40,014 nucleotides of DNA from Syntrophobacterales bacterium (GTDB lineage: Bacteria; Desulfobacterota; Desulfobaccia; Desulfobaccales; 0-14-0-80-60-11), in assembly GCA_020060385.1 (NCBI GenBank), contig JAGVAH010000119.1:1-40014 (forward strand), read 5' to 3'. The translations under genes were made by a program, and so were the position numbers. Below the pieces are notes generated by a model that was not told the origin of the DNA, searched no databases, and saw only the letters and a program-made list of their open reading frames with translations. How positions within the stretch are numbered: the stretch's first letter is position 1; every line of letters begins with the position of its first letter. Below are positions 14,184 through 23,140 of the stretch, one piece after another.

Positions 14184-16316
14184 ATGCTGAAACTCCTGAA
14201 AACCCATTTCGGCTTCGATCAATTCCGGCCTTTGCAGGAGGAGATCATCCGGGAGGTGATGGCGGGGAGAGACGCCCTGGTGCTGATGCCCACCGGCGGC
14301 GGCAAGTCCCTGTGCTTTCAATTGCCGGCGCTGCTGCTGCCGGGATTGACCCTGGTTATTTCCCCTTTGATTTCCCTGATGAAAGACCAGGTGGACGCGC
14401 TCCGGGCCAATGGCGTGGCCGCGGCCTGCATCAACAGCACCTTGAGCCGGGGGGAGATTGTCAAAATCCAGACGGAGGCGCAGCAGGGGAAGATCAAAAT
14501 CCTTTACGCCGCGCCGGAACGCTTGATTCTCCCGGAATTTCAGCATTTCCTGCAAAAAATCAAAGTCAGCCTCTTGGCCATTGACGAATCCCACTGTATC
14601 AGCGAATGGGGGCATGATTTCCGCCCCGATTACCTGAATCTGAAGATCCTGCGCGACCTCTTTCCCGGGGTGCCGGTGCTGGCTCTCACCGCCACCGCCA
14701 CCCCCCAGGTGCGGGAGGATATCAGGGAGCAGTTGGCCCTGGAGCAGGCGAAACTCTTTATCTCCAGCTTCAACCGCCACAATCTCTTCTATACGGTGCT
14801 GCCGCAAAGGGAGGCCTACGGCCAGTTGCTGGAGATATTGGGGGAACACCGGCAGGAAGCCGCGATCATTTATTGTTTTTCCCGGAAAGACACCGAGAAC
14901 CTGGCCGCGGATTTGCGGGGGGAGGGGTTCAAGGCCCTGCCTTATCACGCGGGCCTGGAAAGTGAGGAGCGTCGCACCAACCAAGAGAGTTTCATCCGGG
15001 ACGAAGTGCAAATCATCACGGCCACCATTGCCTTCGGCATGGGCATTGACAAGCCGGATGTGCGCTTGGTGATCCACTATCATCTGCCGAAATCCCTGGA
15101 AGGCTACTACCAGGAAACGGGGAGGGCCGGCCGGGACGGACTGCCCAGCAAGTGTATCCTCTTTTACTCATCGGCGGATGCCGTGAAACAACAGTATTTT
15201 ATCAAGCAGATAGAAGAGGCGACGGAACGGAAAAATGCCTACCGCAAGCTGGAGCAGATGGTGGCCTATGCGGAGCTGACCCACTGCCGCCGCCAGCATT
15301 TACTGGCCTATTTCGGAGAAGACTACCCCCGGGAGAAATGCGATGGCTGCGATATTTGTCTGTCGCCGCCGCAGGAATTCGAGGCCACCATCGTCAGCCA
15401 AAAGATCATGTCCGCGATTGTCCGCACCGGGGAACGCTTCGGCATGAATCATGTTATCGAAGTGCTGCTGGGGTCCAAGAATAAAAATATCCTGGAACGG
15501 GATCACCACCGGCTCTCGGTGTACGGCATCGTGGATGACTTTTCCAAGGAAGATTTAAGGCGCATTATCAATCAATTGGTTTCCAGAAACCTGATCGACA
15601 AGCGGGGCGAGGCATATCCGGTTCTGGCCCTAAGCCAGGAGGGACAGGATTTTTTAAGGACGCGGCAGAAGATTTGTTTGCCCAGGCCTATTGCCCCGGC
15701 CAAATTGTCGCCGGCCAGAGAGGCGGTGGACCGGGAATACGACCGGGAACTATTTGAGAAGTTGCGGGTCTTGCGGAAACAGATCGCGGATGCCCAAGGG
15801 GTGCCGCCCTTTGTCGTCTTTGGGGATCTATCCCTACGCCAGATGGCCGCCTATCTGCCCCAAAGTGAAAAGAGCTTTGCCAGGATCAGCGGCGTGGGTC
15901 AGGAAAAACTGAACAAGTACGGCAAAGTATTTACGGAAGTGATCAGCACTTATGCCGGGGAAAAGAATCTTCCGGAAAAAGGGGTGCCTCTGACCGGAAC
16001 CGAGAAGTCCCGCCGCCTCAAACGGGAGGGATCGACTTATCAGGAGACCAAAAGACTGGTTCTGGAGAAAATGTCCCTCGAAGAGATGGCGGGGGTGAGA
16101 AATCTCACAGCCCGGACCATCCTGGCTCATATTGAAAAATTGGCGGCCGCGGGAGAAGAGATTGATCTGGCCTATTTACGGCCGGGGGCGGAGAGATTCG
16201 CCAAGATCAAGGCCGCCTTTCAACAAGCCGGCGGCCTGGCCCTATCGCCGGTGAAGGAGATGCTGGGCGAGGATTTTTCCTTTGAAGAAATAAGAATTGC
16301 CAGGCTGTTCATCTAG
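14184..16316 (+). CDS. recQ: ATP-dependent DNA helicase RecQ
   Basis: A 710-residue 3'-5' DNA helicase used in recombination and fork repair. It has the Q-motif FDQFRPLQ (11-18), Walker A MPTGGGKS (K41), the DESH box (134-137), TATATPQ (170-174 area), motif VI QETGRAGRDG (310-319), the RQC zinc cysteines C368, C386, C389 and C392, an HRDC domain (about 515-590) and an extra C-terminal helix-turn-helix region (about 610-705) of the HTH_40 type found in longer RecQ proteins. E. coli RecQ is about 610 residues, so the extra length is this tail. The ATG is 13 bases after the preceding stop; no strong ribosome binding site is seen, so translational coupling is likely. Confidence 0.96.
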   Translation: MLKLLKTHFGFDQFRPLQEEIIREVMAGRDALVLMPTGGGKSLCFQLPALLLPGLTLVISPLISLMKDQVDALRANGVAAACINSTLSRGEIVKIQTEAQQGKIKILYAAPERLILPEFQHFLQKIKVSLLAIDESHCISEWGHDFRPDYLNLKILRDLFPGVPVLALTATATPQVREDIREQLALEQAKLFISSFNRHNLFYTVLPQREAYGQLLEILGEHRQEAAIIYCFSRKDTENLAADLRGEGFKALPYHAGLESEERRTNQESFIRDEVQIITATIAFGMGIDKPDVRLVIHYHLPKSLEGYYQETGRAGRDGLPSKCILFYSSADAVKQQYFIKQIEEATERKNAYRKLEQMVAYAELTHCRRQHLLAYFGEDYPREKCDGCDICLSPPQEFEATIVSQKIMSAIVRTGERFGMNHVIEVLLGSKNKNILERDHHRLSVYGIVDDFSKEDLRRIINQLVSRNLIDKRGEAYPVLALSQEGQDFLRTRQKICLPRPIAPAKLSPAREAVDREYDRELFEKLRVLRKQIADAQGVPPFVVFGDLSLRQMAAYLPQSEKSFARISGVGQEKLNKYGKVFTEVISTYAGEKNLPEKGVPLTGTEKSRRLKREGSTYQETKRLVLEKMSLEEMAGVRNLTARTILAHIEKLAAAGEEIDLAYLRPGAERFAKIKAAFQQAGGLALSPVKEMLGEDFSFEEIRIARLFI

Positions 16317-16320
16317 CGAG

Positions 16321-16379
16321 AGTTCCAAGTTCCAGGTTAAGTTAAGCAGCCACCGGCCAAAAGCTTGAAACTTGGAACT
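16321..16379. repeat. Inverted repeat between recQ and the acyltransferase
   Basis: AGTTCCAAGTT at 16321-16331 and AACTTGGAACT at 16369-16379 are perfect 11-base inverted arms. The left arm also belongs to the ttcaaggttcaaagttc family. The hairpin fills almost the whole gap and lies just upstream of the next ribosome binding site. Confidence 0.7.
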
Positions 16380-16392
16380 TGCTAAGGGAGAG

Positions 16393-17241
16393 ATGAAAAA
16401 AAATCTGATCCAGAGCTTTAAAGGACACCTGATAAGCGCCTTGGCATCTTTGTGGTACCGCCTGGACCGGCGGCACCGGGAGATCGTCCGGCGCAACCTG
16501 GAGTTCGCCTATGGGCCGGAACTCAGCGCCGCAGAGCGGGAACGCCTGGCCCGGGGCGTCTTCCGCCATTTTGTCCTCTTCGGCTGGGAAGTCCTGGAGC
16601 TGTTGCTGGCGCCCCTGTCCCGGATTCGCCAAAAGGTGGTTATTCTGGGGGAGGAGCATTTGGCCGCGGCCCTGGCCCAGGGCCGGGGAGCCATCGTCAT
16701 TGCCGCGCACGCGGGTAATTGGGAATATACGGTCCTGGGCTATAGCTTGCAGTACCGGCCCGAAGCGGTGGTGGGCCGGGAGTTGGACCATCCCTGGGGC
16801 CGGTCCCTGGCTCGGTACTTGCGGCAGCGGGGCGGCAACGTCATGGTGGACAAACAACGGGGCCTGAAGGCCATCCTGGTCCAACTGAAGCAGAACCGGT
16901 CCGTGGGCATCGTCATCGACCAGAACACCACTACGGAGGGGGGGCTGCTGGTGGATTTCTTCGGCAAGCCGGCCCGCACCACCCCGGTGGCCGCGCTCCT
17001 GGCCCGGCACCGGGATATTCCCGTGCTGCCGGCCTTTTCCCGGCGGCTGGCCGACGGCAGGCACCTGATGGTCATCTTTCCTCCCCTGCCCATGGAAAAG
17101 ACCCGGGATGCGGAAGCAGATATCCTCCGGCACCTTAAGCTCCAGAGCCGGGCCGTGGAAGCCTGGGTGAGGGCCTGCCCGGAGCAGTGGCTCTGGCTGC
17201 ACCGCCGCTGGAAGAATCAGTTTCCGGAAATTTATGAATAA
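16393..17241 (+). CDS. Lipid A biosynthesis acyltransferase family protein (LpxL/HtrB-like)
   Basis: A 282-residue inner-membrane-associated acyltransferase of family PF03279. The catalytic H-x4-E motif is H106-AGNW-E111 in IVIAAHAGNWEY. GRELDHPWG near 128 and VGIVIDQNTT near 175 match the other conserved blocks. A frame open from TTG 16372 exists, but ATG 16393 has AAGGGAGA directly before it and gives the family's usual N-terminus. These enzymes add secondary acyl chains to Kdo2-lipid IVA; some relatives act on other glycolipids. Proximity to three glycosyltransferases fits outer-membrane glycolipid assembly. Confidence 0.9.
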   Translation: MKKNLIQSFKGHLISALASLWYRLDRRHREIVRRNLEFAYGPELSAAERERLARGVFRHFVLFGWEVLELLLAPLSRIRQKVVILGEEHLAAALAQGRGAIVIAAHAGNWEYTVLGYSLQYRPEAVVGRELDHPWGRSLARYLRQRGGNVMVDKQRGLKAILVQLKQNRSVGIVIDQNTTTEGGLLVDFFGKPARTTPVAALLARHRDIPVLPAFSRRLADGRHLMVIFPPLPMEKTRDAEADILRHLKLQSRAVEAWVRACPEQWLWLHRRWKNQFPEIYE

Positions 17242-17261
17242 GAGGGGCCAGGGGTCAGGGG

Positions 17262-17286
17262 TCAGTAGTTCAAGGTTCAAAGTTGA
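17262..17286. repeat. ttcaaggttcaaagttc repeat, copy 4
   Basis: gtagttcaaggttcaaagtt lies between the acyltransferase and thioesterase genes and matches the copies at 5939, 8744 and 16321. Confidence 0.6.
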
Positions 17287-17316
17287 TGGAGGATAAGACA
17301 CCACGCAGCAAATGGT

Positions 17317-17340
17317 GGCGGGCGGGGACGCCCGCCCTAC
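17317..17340. repeat. GC-rich palindromic repeat, copy 2
   Basis: ggcgggcggggacgcccgcc is the reverse complement of the element at 226-246. It lies about 30 bases upstream of the thioesterase start and could form a hairpin in its leader. Confidence 0.6.
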
Positions 17341-17371
17341 GACCGCAGACTACCCTAAAGGTGAAAGGATA

Positions 17372-17803
17372 ATGAGCGTGGAAAAGAAGGCGATGCTGGC
17401 GGCATTACGGGAGAAGGTGGATGAACAGGGAATAAGCCGGTTTTTCGGGACAGAGTTGGAGGACCTGGGTCCGGGGCGGGCCCGGGCGGCCATGACCTGC
17501 AAGCCGGAGATGGCCAATATCCTGGGCATGGTCCATGGCACCGCGCTCTTCGCCCTGATCGACGAGGCCTTCCAGGCCGCGGTCAACGCCCACGGCACGG
17601 TGGCCGTGGCCCTGAACATGAACCTCACCTTCCACGCGGCCCCGGCCCTGGGGGAACGCCTCACCGCCACCACCCGGGAACTCCATGCGGGCCGGCGCAC
17701 CGCCACTTATTTCATCGAGGTGACAGACTCCCGGGGTGGTCTGGTGGCCACCTGCCAGGCCCTGGCCTACCGTAAGAGCCAGCCGCTGCCCTTTGGGGAT
17801 TGA
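17372..17803 (+). CDS. PaaI-like hotdog-fold thioesterase
   Basis: A 143-residue protein of the 4HBT/PaaI thioesterase family. The helix motif is MVHGTALFALIDEAFQAAVN, with H55-G56 and the likely catalytic acid D64. The strands VALNMNLTFHAAP and GLVATCQALAYRK follow the hotdog fold. It should hydrolyse an acyl-CoA thioester; the substrate is not evident. The frame is open from 17312, but ATG 17372 has AAAGGA at 17364-17369 and gives the usual length. It is the last plus-strand gene before the convergent mla operon. Confidence 0.9.
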   Translation: MSVEKKAMLAALREKVDEQGISRFFGTELEDLGPGRARAAMTCKPEMANILGMVHGTALFALIDEAFQAAVNAHGTVAVALNMNLTFHAAPALGERLTATTRELHAGRRTATYFIEVTDSRGGLVATCQALAYRKSQPLPFGD

Positions 17804-17829
17804 AGCGGTTTCTCATGCGAAGTTTCTGT

Positions 17830-17875
17830 GCCTCTTTTTTGGGAGCAAACATCCCCCCCCTAGAGGCAATTTTTG
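17830..17875 (+). terminator. Terminator-like hairpin after the thioesterase
   Basis: GCCTCT (17830-17835) pairs with AGAGGC (17862-17867), with an inner GGGA/TCCC pair, and is followed by AATTTTT. It lies 27 bases after the thioesterase stop, facing the convergent mla operon. The remainder of the gap to 18053 is GC-rich without a gene. Confidence 0.5.
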
Positions 17876-18053
17876 GGGGGAATGCCGTTTGGGGGAGGCG
17901 AAGAATCTGAAGGGGGAAGGGGGACCTCCAGGCAGGGGCCGGCTGCCGCCGGCGCCGGCCGCTGCCTGGGGTTCCGGGAGAAGGGAACGGGAACCGGGGT
18001 GGAGTCTGGTTGCCGCCTAGTTTTTGCCCTCTAAGGGGTCTTTTTTGCTTGAT

Positions 18054-18677
18054 TTATACCCCTCCGGTTCTCTGGAGTTCATTGATTTTCGTCCGCAGAC
18101 GGCTCACCAGCCCATTATAGGAAGATTCCCTGATCACCTGGCTGAACTGGGAGCGGTAGTTGCTCACCAGGCTGACCCCTTCGATGACCACATCATAGAC
18201 CATCCAGCCCTGATCCGTGCGCATCAGGCGGTAATTCATGGGGATCTTGTCATTTTTCCGCAAAACGACCGTGCGCACCTCCGCGTAGTCCGCATCTTCC
18301 GGGATCTCCCGGAGGTATTGGATTTTTTCCCCCTGGTAGTTCATCACCTTGCCGGAGTAGGAAGCCTCCAAGAGTTCTCCGAAGAGGCGGACGAATTCCT
18401 GGCGCTGGCCGGCGCTGAGGGAGCGCCAGGGCGCGCCCAGGGACCGCCTGGCCATTTCGGTGTAATCAAAGCGGCGGTCCACCACCTGTTTGACCCGGTC
18501 CCGGCGCTGCTTTTTCATGGCCGGAGCTTTCAAGGCCGGGTCTTGCAGGATGCGCAGGACTTCATCCACCACGCTTTTCACTGCGTCAGTGGGACTTTCA
18601 GCCCAGGCCCCCGGGACCGCCAGGGTCAGGTTAAAGGTTAATAATAAGACAATGACCCTTATCACCCCAAACTTCAT
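18054..18677 (-). CDS. mlaC: MlaC-type periplasmic phospholipid-binding protein
   Basis: An exported protein of about 207 residues of the MlaC/Ttg2D family (PF05494), which carries phospholipid across the periplasm between the MCE complex and the outer membrane. A signal peptide (about 1-26, ending PGAWA) is followed by the mature domain with family hallmarks: VVDRRFDYTEMARRSLG, FVRLFGELLEASYSGKVMNY and the C-terminal VVIEGVSLVSNYRSQFSQVI. Two adjacent Met codons are possible; AAGGAG is 6 bases from the second (18677) and 3 from the first (18680). It is the last gene of mlaE-F-D-C. No MlaA lipoprotein is seen in the window. Confidence 0.92.
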   Translation of the reverse strand: MKFGVIRVIVLLLTFNLTLAVPGAWAESPTDAVKSVVDEVLRILQDPALKAPAMKKQRRDRVKQVVDRRFDYTEMARRSLGAPWRSLSAGQRQEFVRLFGELLEASYSGKVMNYQGEKIQYLREIPEDADYAEVRTVVLRKNDKIPMNYRLMRTDQGWMVYDVVIEGVSLVSNYRSQFSQVIRESSYNGLVSRLRTKINELQRTGGV

Positions 18678-18700
18678 CATTGGCTCCTTTGGAAAAGAAT

Positions 18701-19141
18701 CTAAACTTTGCCGTGGATGTATTTGGCGATGAGCTCTTCCCATTCCACCGCGGATTCGGTGTCCCGGATTTTGCCGCCGTTGGCAATCAGTTTACCAGAA
18801 TTGCCACAGGAGAGCTTGACGAATTTGTCCCCGATAATGCCCTTGGTGCGAATGGAAGCGATGGCGTCATCATAAACCTTGATCCCCGGTTGCAGGCGCA
18901 GCACCAGCTTGGCCTGGTCTCCCGGGGACAAGGTGATGGATTCCACCCGGCCCACTTCCACGCCCGCCACTTCCACGGCGGCCCCGGCCTTGAGTCCGGA
19001 GATGTTGTCAAAGTTGGCGGTCACCTGGTAGCCGTGGCCGAAGATTTCCATCTTGCCCAAATGCACGGCCAGATAGGCCAGACAGGCCAGGCCCGCCAGC
19101 ACAAAGACGCCCACCACTAACTCCAGATTGCCCCTTTTCAT
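18701..19141 (-). CDS. mlaD: MlaD-type MCE-domain protein
   Basis: A 146-residue protein with one N-terminal membrane helix (about 8-27) and a single MCE domain (about 36-115) including VTANFDNISGLKAGAAVEVA and GIIGDKFVKLS. MlaD forms a hexameric ring that passes lipid between the MlaFE transporter and MlaC. This is a short, single-domain MlaD of normal size. It starts 8 bases after mlaF and ends 23 bases before mlaC. Confidence 0.94.
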   Translation of the reverse strand: MKRGNLELVVGVFVLAGLACLAYLAVHLGKMEIFGHGYQVTANFDNISGLKAGAAVEVAGVEVGRVESITLSPGDQAKLVLRLQPGIKVYDDAIASIRTKGIIGDKFVKLSCGNSGKLIANGGKIRDTESAVEWEELIAKYIHGKV

Positions 19142-19149
19142 AACGTTAC

Positions 19150-19893
19150 TTAGTCCTCCAGAAAATCTACTTCTCCCTTGATAAAGCTCTGCACCTTGGG
19201 GTCCTGATGATGTTGAATTTCCTCCGGAGTGCCATAGGCGATGATGCGGCCGTGGTGCAGCATGGCCACGTAGTCGGCCACCTGGAAGACTTCCGGCAGA
19301 TCGTGGGCCACCACCAGCGCCGTATATCCACTGTCGTCATGGGTTTTGTTGATCAGGTGGAAGACGGTGTTGGACATGGGGGGGTCCAAACCGGTGACCG
19401 GCTCGTCGAAGAGGATAATCTCCGGCTCCTGGATCATGGCCCGGGCCAGGGCCACCCTCTTTTTCATGCCCCCGCTCAGCTCATCGGGAAATTTGAAGGC
19501 CACCTCCGGGGAGAGGTTCATCTGGTCCAGGCGTTCATGCACCCGGCGGGTGATCTCCGCCTCGGGCAGCTTGGTCTTCTCCTTTAAGGGAAAGGCCACG
19601 TTTTCGAAGACATTCAGGGAATCGAAGAGGGCCCCCCCTTGAAAGAGGACCGCGAACCGCCTTCTCAGCTCCTGGAGTTTGCGGCCCCGGAGTTGGGTGA
19701 CATCCACGTCGTCAATGAGCACCTGCCCCCTATCCGGTCTCAGCAAGCCGATGATATGCTTCAGGAGCACGCTTTTGCCCACGCCGCTCTTGCCGATGAC
19801 CACCGTAATCTTGCCGGTGGGCATCTCCAGGTTGATGCCGTCCAGCACCGCCTGGCCGTTGAAGGATTTGTACAGGTCAATGATCCGGATCAT
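19150..19893 (-). CDS. mlaF: MlaF-type ABC transporter ATPase
   Basis: A 247-residue ATPase of the phospholipid-trafficking ABC transporter. Walker A is GKSGVGKS (34-41), the signature is LSGGMKKR (139-146), Walker B is EIILFDEP (158-165) with TGLD after it, and the switch histidine lies in VVAHDLPE. The C-terminal FIKGEVDFLED is typical for MlaF. It begins 3 bases after the mlaE stop, so the pair is translationally coupled. Confidence 0.95.
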   Translation of the reverse strand: MIRIIDLYKSFNGQAVLDGINLEMPTGKITVVIGKSGVGKSVLLKHIIGLLRPDRGQVLIDDVDVTQLRGRKLQELRRRFAVLFQGGALFDSLNVFENVAFPLKEKTKLPEAEITRRVHERLDQMNLSPEVAFKFPDELSGGMKKRVALARAMIQEPEIILFDEPVTGLDPPMSNTVFHLINKTHDDSGYTALVVAHDLPEVFQVADYVAMLHHGRIIAYGTPEEIQHHQDPKVQSFIKGEVDFLED

Positions 19894-19896
19894 AAC

Positions 19897-20667
19897 TTAC
19901 ATGAAAAAGGAGGTGAGGATGTAATCCCAGGCCAGCACCAGCACTGCGGAGAGCACCACCGTCTGGTTGGTGGCCCGGCTGACGCCTTCCGCGCCGTGTT
20001 CGGTGTAATAGCCCTTGAAACTGGCCACCGTGATGATGGTCAGGCCGAAGACCAGGGATTTGACGACGCCGCCGTTGATGTCCAGGGGCACCACGCTTTG
20101 GACCATGCCGGAAAAATAAGAGCCGGAACTCACCCCCAACAGGACCACGCCCACCAGGTAACCCCCCAGGATGCCCACCACGTCGAAGATGGCGGTGAGC
20201 AGGGGCACCGCGATCAATCCCGCCAGCAGCTTGGGCATCACCACGTATTGCATGGGGTTGACGGCCATGGTGTCCAGGGCGTCCAACTGTTCGGTGATGC
20301 GCATGATGCCGATCTCCGCGGTGACCGCGGAGCCGGCCCGGGCCGAGACCATGAGCGCGGTCAACACCGGCCCCATCTCCCGGATGAGGCTCAGGGCCAC
20401 GGCCGAGCCCAACGCGCCTTCGGAGCCGTATTTCCGCAAGGTGTAGTAGCCTTGCAGGGCCAGGACCATGCCGGTGAACGCGGCCGTCAGGAGCACGATC
20501 AGGGTGGATTTGACCCCGATGAGATTGATCTCCTGGAGCAGGCGGCGGAACCGGAAGGGAGGGACAAAGGCCAGGGCCAAACCTTGGAGAAGAAAGAGGA
20601 GCATAGCCCCGGCTTCCTGCACCCAGTTCAGCAGCCAGCGGCCCAGGTGGCGGATAAAGGTAACCAT
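19897..20667 (-). CDS. mlaE: MlaE-type ABC transporter permease
   Basis: A 256-residue inner-membrane permease of the MlaE family (PF02405) with about five to six hydrophobic segments and the family core FTGMVLALQGYYTLRKYG, REMGPVLTALMVSARAGSAV and EQLDALDTMAVNPMQYVVMP. It is the first gene of the minus-strand mlaE-F-D-C operon. No clear ribosome binding site precedes the ATG. No separate STAS-domain mlaB is present, unlike the second system near 34 kb, where STAS is fused to the permease. Confidence 0.95.
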   Translation of the reverse strand: MVTFIRHLGRWLLNWVQEAGAMLLFLLQGLALAFVPPFRFRRLLQEINLIGVKSTLIVLLTAAFTGMVLALQGYYTLRKYGSEGALGSAVALSLIREMGPVLTALMVSARAGSAVTAEIGIMRITEQLDALDTMAVNPMQYVVMPKLLAGLIAVPLLTAIFDVVGILGGYLVGVVLLGVSSGSYFSGMVQSVVPLDINGGVVKSLVFGLTIITVASFKGYYTEHGAEGVSRATNQTVVLSAVLVLAWDYILTSFFM

Positions 20668-20819
20668 AATATCAGAAAAAATTATTAGCTATCTGGAGAA
20701 CCCATTTTTTTCTAAATTAATGGTGGTGAAAATGCAAGAGGAAAGAAGAATTTCATGCAGATAGGGGGAAGAGCCCTGGTGGGATTGAGGTTGAAAAACG
20801 CGGCCCCGGGACAAAATCG

Positions 20820-20849
20820 TTGACGGCTCCGGTGCTCTCTGATTAAGAT
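20820..20849 (+). promoter_or_regulatory. Possible sigma-70 promoter of the gap operon
   Basis: TTGACG at 20820-20825 and TAAGAT at 20844-20849 with an 18-base spacer lie about 50 bases before the glyceraldehyde-3-phosphate dehydrogenase start. The match is fair at both boxes and placement is sensible. Confidence 0.45.
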
Positions 20850-20903
20850 GACCTCAAACCCCGCCCCCATAGGGGGGTCGTAACTAGCAAATAAGGGGGA
20901 ATG

Positions 20904-21914
20904 ATGGCGGTAAAGATAGCCATAAACGGTTTTGGCCGCATTGGCCGCTGCCTGGCCAGGTTGATCGCCGCACAGAAAAGGGACCTGGAACTGGTGGCCA
21001 TCAACAGCCGGGCGGATACGTCGCGGGACGTCCATCTGCTGCGTTATGACTCGGTGCACGGCCCTTTTCCCGGCGAAGTGGAGGCCCGGGGGGACACCCT
21101 CTATCTCAATGGCCGGGAAGTGCGTATTACCCGCATCCTGCAACCCCAGAACCTGCCCTGGAAAGAACTGGGGGTGCAGATCGTTTTGGAGTCCACCGGC
21201 GCGTTCCGGGATCGGGCCTCCAATGAGGGGCATCTGGCCGCGGGGGCCCGGAAAGTGATCCTGGGGGCCCCGGGGAAAAAGATCGACGCCACCTTTGTTT
21301 ACGGGGTGAATCATTTAAACTATGATCCCCAGCAGCACCATATCGTCTCCAATGCCTCTTGCACCACCAACTGTTTGGCCCCGGTGGTGCAGGTCCTGCA
21401 TGATAACTTCGGCATTCTCCACGGTTTAATGACCACCGTACATTCCTACACCATGGACCAGCGCTTGCTGGACGGCTCCCACGAGGATCTCCGCCGGGCC
21501 CGGGCCGCAGCCCTGTCCATGGTGCCCACTTCCACGGGCGCGGCCAAGGCGGTGACCGAGGTCATTCCGGAACTAAAGGGCCGCCTGGACGGCCTCTCCG
21601 TGCGCGTGCCCACCCCCAACGTTTCCCTGGTGGATTTTGTGGCCACGGTGGAGAAGAGCACCACCAAGGAAGAAGTCAACCAGGCCTTGGCCGCGGCCCA
21701 GGAAGGGACTTTGCGGGGGGTTTTGTCCCTTTGCCAGGAACCCCTGGTGTCCATCGACTTTAATGGCACCCCATTTTCCACGGTGGTGGACGCAGCCCTG
21801 ACCAATGTCCTGGGGGGGACCCTGGTCAAGGTGATGGCCTGGTATGACAATGAGATGGGGTTTTCCAACCGTATGCTGGATCTGGCGGCCTACATCGGCC
21901 AGCGTTTGGGTTAA
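20904..21914 (+). CDS. gap: Glyceraldehyde-3-phosphate dehydrogenase, type I
   Basis: A 336-residue glycolytic/gluconeogenic enzyme converting glyceraldehyde 3-phosphate, NAD(P) and phosphate to 1,3-bisphosphoglycerate. The Rossmann motif INGFGRIGR is at the N-terminus. The active-site signature is [12 protein letters not shown] with nucleophile C153, and the catalytic H180 lies in [18 protein letters not shown] is near the C-terminus. Two Met codons are adjacent; AGGGGGA abuts the first, so the second (20904) is preferred. It is the first gene of gap-pgk-tpiA-secG. Confidence 0.96.
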   Translation: MAVKIAINGFGRIGRCLARLIAAQKRDLELVAINSRADTSRDVHLLRYDSVHGPFPGEVEARGDTLYLNGREVRITRILQPQNLPWKELGVQIVLESTGAFRDRASNEGHLAAGARKVILGAPGKKIDATFVYGVNHLNYDPQQHHIVSNASCTTNCLAPVVQVLHDNFGILHGLMTTVHSYTMDQRLLDGSHEDLRRARAAALSMVPTSTGAAKAVTEVIPELKGRLDGLSVRVPTPNVSLVDFVATVEKSTTKEEVNQALAAAQEGTLRGVLSLCQEPLVSIDFNGTPFSTVVDAALTNVLGGTLVKVMAWYDNEMGFSNRMLDLAAYIGQRLG

Positions 21915-21934
21915 AGCCTAGGGAGGAGAGCACG

Positions 21935-23140
21935 GTGAAATACATCGATGAAGTGGACCTCAAAGGCAAGACCGTATTCATCCGGGTGGATTTTAACGTC
22001 CCTTTGGATCGGAACCGCAACATCACTGACGATACCCGCATCCGCGCGGTGTTGCCCACCATCAACTATTGCCTGGAGGCCAGAGCCAAAGTCATCCTGG
22101 CCTCGCATCTGGGGCGGCCTCATGGGCAGCGCACCGAGCAGGACTCCCTGGCCCCGGTGGCCCGGCGGTTGGCCTACCGGCTCCATAAGAAGGTGAAATT
22201 CGCGCCGGACTGCATCGGCCCGGAGGTGGATAAACTCAAAAAGAAGATGAAAGGCGGGGACGTGCTGCTCCTGGAAAACTTGCGCTTCCACCCCCAAGAG
22301 ACAAAGAACGATCCGGAATTTGCCCAGGAGTTGATGAAGGGCATTGATATTTATATCGATGACGCCTTTGCCGTGGCCCACCGGGCCCATGCCTCGGTGG
22401 AGGCGGTGACTCATTTCGCGCCGGTCTGCGTGGCCGGCTTCCTGATGCGGGACGAAGTTCACTACTTCCATAAGAGCATGGAGGATCCGGCCCGGCCCCT
22501 GGTGGCCATTATCGGCGGCGCCAAGATCTCCAGCAAACTTGATGCTCTGATCAACCTTTTGAAACACGTGGATAAAATGATTGTGGGCGGGGCCATGGCC
22601 AATACCTTTCTAAAGGCCATGGGCTATGAAGTGGGCAAGTCCCTGGTGGACGACAGCCTCCTGAAAGCAGCCAAGGACCTGATGGCCACCACCTTGGACA
22701 AGAAGATAAAATTTTACCTGCCGGTGGACTGCGTGGTCGCGGACCGCCTGGAAAGGCAGGCGGAAACCAAGATTATCCCGGTGCAAGAAGTGCCCACGGA
22801 TTGGCTCATCGTGGATATCGGCCCGGCCACGGTCACCCTCTTCGGGGAAGCCCTGCAAAACGCCAAGACCATCATCTGGAACGGCCCCATGGGGGCCTTT
22901 GAGTACGATGCCTTCGGCCGGGGCACCATGGCCATGGTCCATAAGGTGGCGGAATCCTACGCCCTGACCATCGTCGGCGGCGGGGACACCGACGTGGCGG
23001 TGCACAAGGCCGGGGAATTCCAGAAATTTTCCTACGTGTCCACCGGCGGCGGCGCCTTCCTGGAGTTGATGGAAGGCAAGAAACTGCCGGGCATCAACGC
23101 CCTGGAAGCCTGGGCCAAGAGAAATCGCCATGACGACTGA
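21935..23140 (+). CDS. pgk: Phosphoglycerate kinase
   Basis: A 401-residue enzyme of normal length that interconverts 1,3-bisphosphoglycerate/ADP and 3-phosphoglycerate/ATP. The signature [12 protein letters not shown] is at about 14-25, the substrate-binding HLGRPHG near 63, [11 protein letters not shown] near 110, and the nucleotide loop NGPMGAFE near 313 with GGGDTD near 350. The start is GTG with GGGAGGAG at 21921-21928. It lies 20 bases after gap and overlaps tpiA by 11 bases. Confidence 0.97.
   Translation: MKYIDEVDLKGKTVFIRVDFNVPLDRNRNITDDTRIRAVLPTINYCLEARAKVILASHLGRPHGQRTEQDSLAPVARRLAYRLHKKVKFAPDCIGPEVDKLKKKMKGGDVLLLENLRFHPQETKNDPEFAQELMKGIDIYIDDAFAVAHRAHASVEAVTHFAPVCVAGFLMRDEVHYFHKSMEDPARPLVAIIGGAKISSKLDALINLLKHVDKMIVGGAMANTFLKAMGYEVGKSLVDDSLLKAAKDLMATTLDKKIKFYLPVDCVVADRLERQAETKIIPVQEVPTDWLIVDIGPATVTLFGEALQNAKTIIWNGPMGAFEYDAFGRGTMAMVHKVAESYALTIVGGGDTDVAVHKAGEFQKFSYVSTGGGAFLELMEGKKLPGINALEAWAKRNRHDD

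Noticed and set aside
19639-20688. 349-codon plus-strand frame over mlaF/mlaE
   Set aside because: Antisense to two clear ABC transporter genes; rich in His, Gln and Asp as expected for a shadow.
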